The notes under the pieces were generated by a model, which worked only from the letters and a program-made list of their open reading frames with translations, did not search any database and was not told the origin of the DNA. Positions 59,011-64,000 of a stretch of 64,000 nucleotides of DNA are shown piece by piece. The DNA is from Hemicordylus capensis (Eukaryota > Chordata > Lepidosauria > Squamata > Cordylidae), in assembly GCF_027244095.1 (NCBI RefSeq), contig NC_069662.1, positions 57,622,001-57,686,000 on the forward strand, given 5' to 3'. Each line of letters starts with the position of its first letter. The stretch's first letter is position 1. A program made the translations under genes and the position numbers.

Positions 59011-60207
59011 GTTGTTTTAACCAAGAATCTTTTCAATATGAAATATATAAATATTTTTAAAATAAAGCATAAGCATCAACTTTAAAATATTTGTAACTTC
59101 TAATATAACTTCTGTGTAATCTAACTTCTGACTTTTCAGGGCTCTTACAAGGACCCTTCCATTCCAAACATGCATGATTCCCTTTTGATCAACAAGACAT
59201 GCAATACTCCTGCAAGGTTTTGTAGCTGAGGATGATGGGAATTCTAGTCCCAAAACATCTGGGGACCCAATTTTAAGAACCCTTGGCTTCTGGAATTTAT
59301 ATCTGCCCTTACTGCCGGGACCTCCAAATATGCAATTCTTCTATCCTCACAGTAGTCCTGTAAAGTAGGTCAGGCTGAAGAGAATGACTGGAAATAGAAG
59401 TTGGACTACAACTCCCATCATACCTGACGGTTAAGAACCTAACAGCACTGCTGGATCAGACCCAAGGCCTATCTAATCCAGCATGCTGTTTCCCCATAGG
59501 GGCTCACTGGATGCCTCTGGGAAGCCAACAGACAAGAGATTCTCAAACTTGGTCCCAGATGTTGTTGGGCTGCAACTCCCATCAAGGGAAGGGATTCAAT
59601 CAGAAAAATAAATCCATGCATCACTGGTCCCTCTTTACCAATTATTGACATTAAAAAAGTGTTCACAAGTATATGTGCGAGTGTACCTCTATACTATCTA
59701 TATCTGTACTTGGGATGGTTGTGTGTACCTCTGCAGACATCTCTCCCGTGGGAAATTATTCTCAAGGCTTAGCTTAAATCTGCTTCCTCATAACTGCAGT
59801 CAACTTGTGGGGGCAAATAGAATCAGTCTGGGTGTCGGGGGGGGGGGGACGGGACTTGCAGATCCCTTGCAGACTCAATGTGACGATCACAGCAGAATCA
59901 TGGCATTTTAGAGTGGGAAGGCTCCTTGGAGATCATCGTTATCTGGCTTCTGTCTGAAAACCATCAGCAAAGAAGAGCCCAGGACTCCATGAGGTGACCT
60001 TGGCAACCCTTCTCCCATTTGGGAAAGCATTCCTACTGCCTAGCCTAAACCTGCATTCTCGTATTGGCAGCGTTCAGTGCTGCGCTCAATAGCAACAGAG
60101 AGGAAGTACGCTCCTTTTTCAACACCTTTGATATCTGTGGACTGCTGTCTTTTCCTATGTAGCTCTCTGACAGTCTGGCCTCTGGAGGTGGTAGGAGTCA
60201 GACTTAC
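59011..60207. other. Mostly unassigned DNA with small repeat pieces
   Basis: Contains a palindromic-MITE half (59215-59290), a CORE-SINE scrap (59335-59390) and a CR1 3' scrap at 59440-59530 (CTGCTGGATCAGACCCAAGG). No exon found. Confidence 0.5.
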
Positions 60208-60250
60208 CTCTCCATCTTCTGGGAAGACAAATTCAAGAGGTTCTTCAACA
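60208..60250 (-). other. Exon-like 43-bp segment, unidentified
   Basis: On the minus strand, acceptor TTTCTCTATTTCACAG and donor GTAAGTCT bound a 43-bp stretch open in two frames (VEEPLEFVFPEDGE or LKNLLNLSSQKMER). Splice sites are strong, but I cannot match either peptide to RAP1GAP's 5' exons. It could be an alternative exon of RAP1GAP or chance. Confidence 0.25.
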
Positions 60251-60306
60251 CTGTGAAATAGAGAAAGATTTCTTATGCTTTGCTAATCTCTTAGGAGCTA
60301 CTCAAT

Positions 60307-60527
60307 GGCACAGCAGGGAAATGACATGACTGCCAGAGGTTGCCGGTTCAAATCCCTGGTGGTATGTTTCCCAGACTATGGGGAACACCTATATGGGGCA
60401 GCAGCAGCGGGAAGGTGCTGAAAGGCCTCATCTCGTACTGCATGGGAGATGGTAATGGTAAACCACTCCTGGTCACTAGGAGTCGATACCGACTCGACGG
60501 CACAGTCTACCTTTACCTTTGATCTCT
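60307..60527 (+). mobile_element. Sauria SINE
   Basis: Forward copy. Head AATGGCACAGCAGGGAAATG (box A region), box B GGTTCAAATCC, tail GAGTCGATACCGACTCGACG followed by CTACCTTTACC. It lies 57 bp from the exon-like segment. A reverse fragment of the same family is at 60729-60805. Confidence 0.9.
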
Positions 60528-60874
60528 TAGGATTTGCTACAATCTCCATATACACAGAGGAGTGCTAGACAAGGCAGGGGAGTTTTATGAAAGCAAGTAG
60601 TTTTAAGAAAATAAAGTTTAGCAATTAGCTACTTAACTTGACTCAATTAGCAGCTACCCCAGCTAACTGAGCAAAGAGACACCTTTTAAAGTGCTGATGC
60701 TCTGATATTTATATACCGATGGCATTTGTAAGGTAAAGTGTGCCGTCAAGTCAGTTTTGACTCCTGGCGCCCACAGAGCCCTGTGATTTTCTTTGGGTTT
60801 ACCATTGCAGGGGGCAAGCAACAGGCCCCATCCAACCCCAGCACAGCATCCCTCCAGTGGCTGTTGCTGGCGTC

Positions 60875-60990
60875 TGTCTTAGGGTTCTTTTTCGATTGTG
60901 AGCCCTTTGGGACAGGGATCCATCTTTATTTTTATTTCTCTGTGTAAATCGCTTGGGGAACTTCTGTTGAAAAGCAGTATATGAATATCC
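60875..60990 (+). repeat. L2-type LINE 3' terminus
   Basis: TGAGCCCTTTGGGACAGGGA followed by GCTTGGGGAACTTCTGTTGA and AAAGCAGTATATGAATA is the forward version of the tail at 3742 and 35365. Confidence 0.7.
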
Positions 60991-61689
60991 ATCGTCATTT
61001 TGTGAGGCTTGATGTTTAGCAAATTTGAGACGGCTTTTGTATGTTTTCTTTATCTGAAAATAGATTGGTGGGAGTGTTCTGAGCCCGATCTATACTGTCT
61101 GTAAATACTCTTCAATTGTTTACATAGTGTCCTACAGCATGAGTCAAACCAATGATTAGTTGCTCTCTTACAATGAGCATATGAAGACTGTAACTTGCTC
61201 AGACATGAGAACTTTTGTATAAGAGCATCTTCTAATACTCTGGATATAAATCAGGCTGCACTCTAACGAGCAGTGGAAAAACCTGAATTGCGTGTGAACT
61301 GCTCCCCAATAACTTGTAGGGACTTCAGGATAAATCTGGCCAACATGTGAATGCAGCACCTCCATTCCAGAGGAGGTGTGTGTTAAAGGGCTTTAAAAGC
61401 CTCATGTGAAAAACCTCCTGGAATCAAACTTTACTGAATTTGTTCAAGAATTCTGAGAAAACAAACATAGGCTCACCCTGCATGGTTGAAAGTCTCCTTT
61501 GCTAATCTGCAGCGAGGAGGCCATTTTAATAATTAGTGTTTCTGGTGTGTTCTAGGCATTAAAAGTGGCACAAATATATAGTACTCAATGTATATCACTA
61601 TATACTGTGAAGTGTGCGTGTGTGTATTCAGTGAAATGTATTTCCAGGCAGCATACTTATTTTGAAATATCAGACTTAAACCCTTGGGG

Positions 61690-61782
61690 GCCTGGGATGC
61701 GTGGAGGCCCTGGACTTTGAGGGGCTGGGGGCCCATTTTAAAATCTCATCTCTGGGCCCATTCCAACCTTGCTATGCCCCTG
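61690..61782. mobile_element. hAT MITE fragment (family of 33746)
   Basis: GGGGGCCCATTTTAAAATCT, CTCTGGGCCCATTCCAACCT and TGCTATGCCCCTG match the right third of 33746-34168. The left end is missing. 60991-61689 and 61783-62407 have no named features apart from a palindromic-MITE half at 62408-62465. Confidence 0.75.
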
Positions 61783-62453
61783 GTGGTCACTACACAAAAC
61801 TTTCTGCACAACACCTGCACAGAAGAAACTTCCATGTAGAAAATGTGTCTCTTGTAAATTGACCCTGAATTTTCCATCCATGACTGGGATATCTGAGAGT
61901 TAGAGTCAATAATAAAAGAACAGCACACTGCTTGTGACAGGAAGGAGCAAATTACAATGATTTCTTAGTCTGGCAGGGGCTGGTTTTGGCCCTGGCAGAA
62001 CTTGGCTGTCTGCTCCTGTTGCAAATGCAAATTCCTCTGTCTCGTGTGGCAAACTAATGTATCCTCCTCCCTCCTGGTGGCAAAGTAAGCACTAGTGTGG
62101 TGAATGCACATATACCCCATCATGAGCCAACAGTCATCACAAGACAAAGGCTGGCAGGAATCATTCACTGGTTTATAGACACACCACCACCACCACCACC
62201 TTCTTCTTCCCCTATTTTGCTAGTGGCTATTTGGGCAGGTGATCCTCTAGGACAAAGTCGCAGTTTTGTTTTGTTTTTAAAGCATGAGATGAGACAGAAA
62301 ATGAAACTTGGAATCCTCACATAACTCCTGACTGTTGTTCTAAGTCTTTTACAGAGATGGCTCATGTTTTCAGGTTTTGATCAACAACCATGTCTAGATG
62401 GTACAGTGTTCCTTTTAACAGGCATTTCCAGATATTGTTGACTACAAGTCCCA

Positions 62454-63290
62454 TCATCCCTGTTTGGACAGGAGTGCAATTTCAGTGCTTGCGCTAGGCA
62501 CTATTTCCCCTAGATATGCCCCTAGTTCTAGGCCCCTGATTGTCTTGGTTGCCCTCTTCTGCACCTTTTCCAGTTCGATAATGTCCTTCTTAAAATACGG
62601 TGACCAGAACTGTGCGCAGTACTCCAAATCTGGCCACACCATAGATTTGTATAAGGGCATTATAATACTAACATTTTTATGTCCCCTTCCTTATGGTCCC
62701 TAGCACAGAATTGGCCTTTTTTCACAGCTGTCGCACACTGAGGACACTTTCAATGAGCTGTCCACCATGACCTCAAGCTCTCTCTCCTGGTCAGCCACTG
62801 ACAGCTCAGACCCCATCAGTGTATATGTCAAGTTGGGGTTTTTAAAATACCAATATGCATCACTTTACACTTGCTTACATTGAACCACATTTGACATTTT
62901 GTCGCCCACTCACCCAGTTTGGAGAGATCCTTTTGGAGCTCTTCACAATCTGTTTTGCATTTCACTACACTAAATCGTTGAGTGTCATCTGAAAATTTGG
63001 CCACTTAGCTGCTTACCCCAATTTCTAGATCATTTATGAACAAGTTGAACAACACTGGTCCCAGTACAGATCTCTGGGGGACCCCACTTCACACTTCCCT
63101 CCATGGTGAAAACTGCCCATTTATTCCTGCCTTCTGTTACCAGACCACATATGAACCTGTTCTCATTCAGCAAGGCCTATTCTTCTATTTGTTTAACAAT
63201 TTTGTCCTTAAGTATGCTTTCCATCAATTTACCTGGCACAGAAGTTAAGCTAAGCAGCCTGTAGTTTCAGAGCCTGATTGTAGGGAGAAA
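62454..63290 (-). mobile_element. CR1-group LINE, RT C-terminal half
   Basis: From high to low coordinates: FADDT...-type core with LSKLGEWATKCQMWFNVSKC (about 62880-62960), ERELEVMVDSSLKVS (about 62730-62790) and [20 protein letters not shown] with [20 protein letters not shown] (62480-62660). These are hallmark CR1 sequences. Upstream DNA at 63050-63280 is the antisense of the RT 'GVPQ/SVLGP' neighbourhood. Stops present; dead copy. Confidence 0.85.
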
Positions 63291-63700
63291 TTACGTATTT
63301 TTGCTAGGACCAAAGACTCTCTTTATACCTTGAATCTCAAGACAGGATAAATACTCAATGGGTGGGGTGTATTTGAACATAGAAGGACTGTATTTCAGGA
63401 TCTCTATGGAACTCCTAATGCCCTCTCCTCCCTCCAATAAAGCAAGCCACAAAGGGAGGGGCTGATTTGGATGACGTTTGTAGTGTGCAGGAGGGGTATA
63501 ATGCTTCCCCCCAAATCCATAGCCCTAATGCTAATTGCTACCAGAATTTGTTAGCTGTTGAAGGGGAAATGCCCATAAGCTTTCCTTTCCGTGATGAATA
63601 CGGAGATCTAAGCTGGTAATTGGCACAAGAGCAGAAGACTGGATCCCCATCCCTCTGCACCCTGGCCCCTATCCAAATCCACACATCCTGCAGCTACAGA

Positions 63701-64000
63701 GAGGTGGGCTGGTCATGTGGTAGCAAGCATGACTTGTCCCCTTAGCTAAGCAGGGTCCGCCCTGGTTGCATATGAACGGGAGACTTGATGTGTGAGCACT
63801 GCAAGATATTCCCCTCAGGGGATGAAGCTGCTCTGGGAAGAGCAGAAGGTTTCAAGTTCCCTCCCTGGCTTCTCCAAGATAGGGCTGAGAGAGAGTCCTG
63901 CCTGCAACCTTGGAGAAGCCACTGCCAGTCTGTGTAGACCATAGTGAGAGAGATGGATCTATGGTCTGACTCAGTATATGGCAGCTTCTTATGTTCCTAC
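63701..64000 (+). mobile_element. 5S rRNA-derived SINE (reaches window end)
   Basis: Head TAGCTAAGCAGGGTCCGCCC and GAACGGGAGACTTGATG match 5S box A and C regions closely. Body as in 24845-25146. The last bases ATGGCAGCTTCTTATGTTCC coincide with the window edge. 63291-63700 shows no feature. Confidence 0.9.

Overview
The window is vertebrate nuclear DNA, almost certainly from a squamate reptile (a lizard-like genome). The sequence holds several Sauria SINEs (tRNA head, BovB-type tail), a BovB/RTE LINE, a SINE whose head is derived from 5S rRNA, CR1-, L2-, L1- and Tx1-type LINE relics, Tc1 and hAT DNA-transposon relics, many palindromic or short inverted-repeat elements, and solo LTRs. There is no bacterial-style gene organisation, and no CRISPR, operon or rRNA/tRNA gene.

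The only host gene I can recognise is on the minus strand. Five short GT-AG-bounded exons at 41107-41146, 37204-37333, 36801-36956, 32991-33125 and 23849-23965 encode parts of a RAP1GAP-type Rap GTPase-activating protein. They include the catalytic HIGND motif, which carries the asparagine 'thumb'. The window would therefore be the middle and 3' half of RAP1GAP, with transcription running from high to low coordinates. The exon expected between 36801 and 33125 (end of the catalytic domain) and those expected between 32991 and 23965 (central tail) were not found. An exon-like 43-bp stretch at 60208-60250 is unassigned.

Layout. 1-4.7 kb: hAT (BED-finger) relic, small MITEs and LINE tails. 4.7-7.4 kb: a three-layer nest (5S-SINE split by a Tx1-like LINE split by a solo LTR). 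8-9.5 kb: a second hAT/ZBED relic. 9.8-15 kb: GC-rich repeat, Tigger-like MITE, L1 relic, two head-to-tail MITEs with an unclassified 1-kb element inside one. 16-23.5 kb: solo LTR, foldback element, two L2-type LINE copies in opposite orientation. 23.8-41.1 kb: RAP1GAP exons in introns full of SINEs, MITEs, a Tc1 relic and LTRs. 41.15-43.4 kb: BovB LINE split by an L2 tail and a solo LTR, abutting a RAP1GAP splice acceptor. 43.7-46.5 kb: polypyrimidine tract and an L2 LINE split by a 937-bp solo LTR. 46.5-52 kb: KRAB/C2H2 zinc-finger pseudogene, MITEs, CR1 and SINE pieces.

The most striking object is at 53312-58336: a nearly perfect 39-bp minisatellite of about 129 units, 67% G+C and CpG-rich. 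The unit length is a multiple of three and four frames lack stops, so the array makes spurious open frames of about 1,700 codons on both strands. It sits exactly between two diverged direct copies of a ~0.6-kb segment (52450-53130 and 58425-59010). Its units fall into two sequence types arranged in blocks (36-3-4-86). This locus, together with the transposon pile-up against a RAP1GAP exon, is the best candidate for something undescribed.
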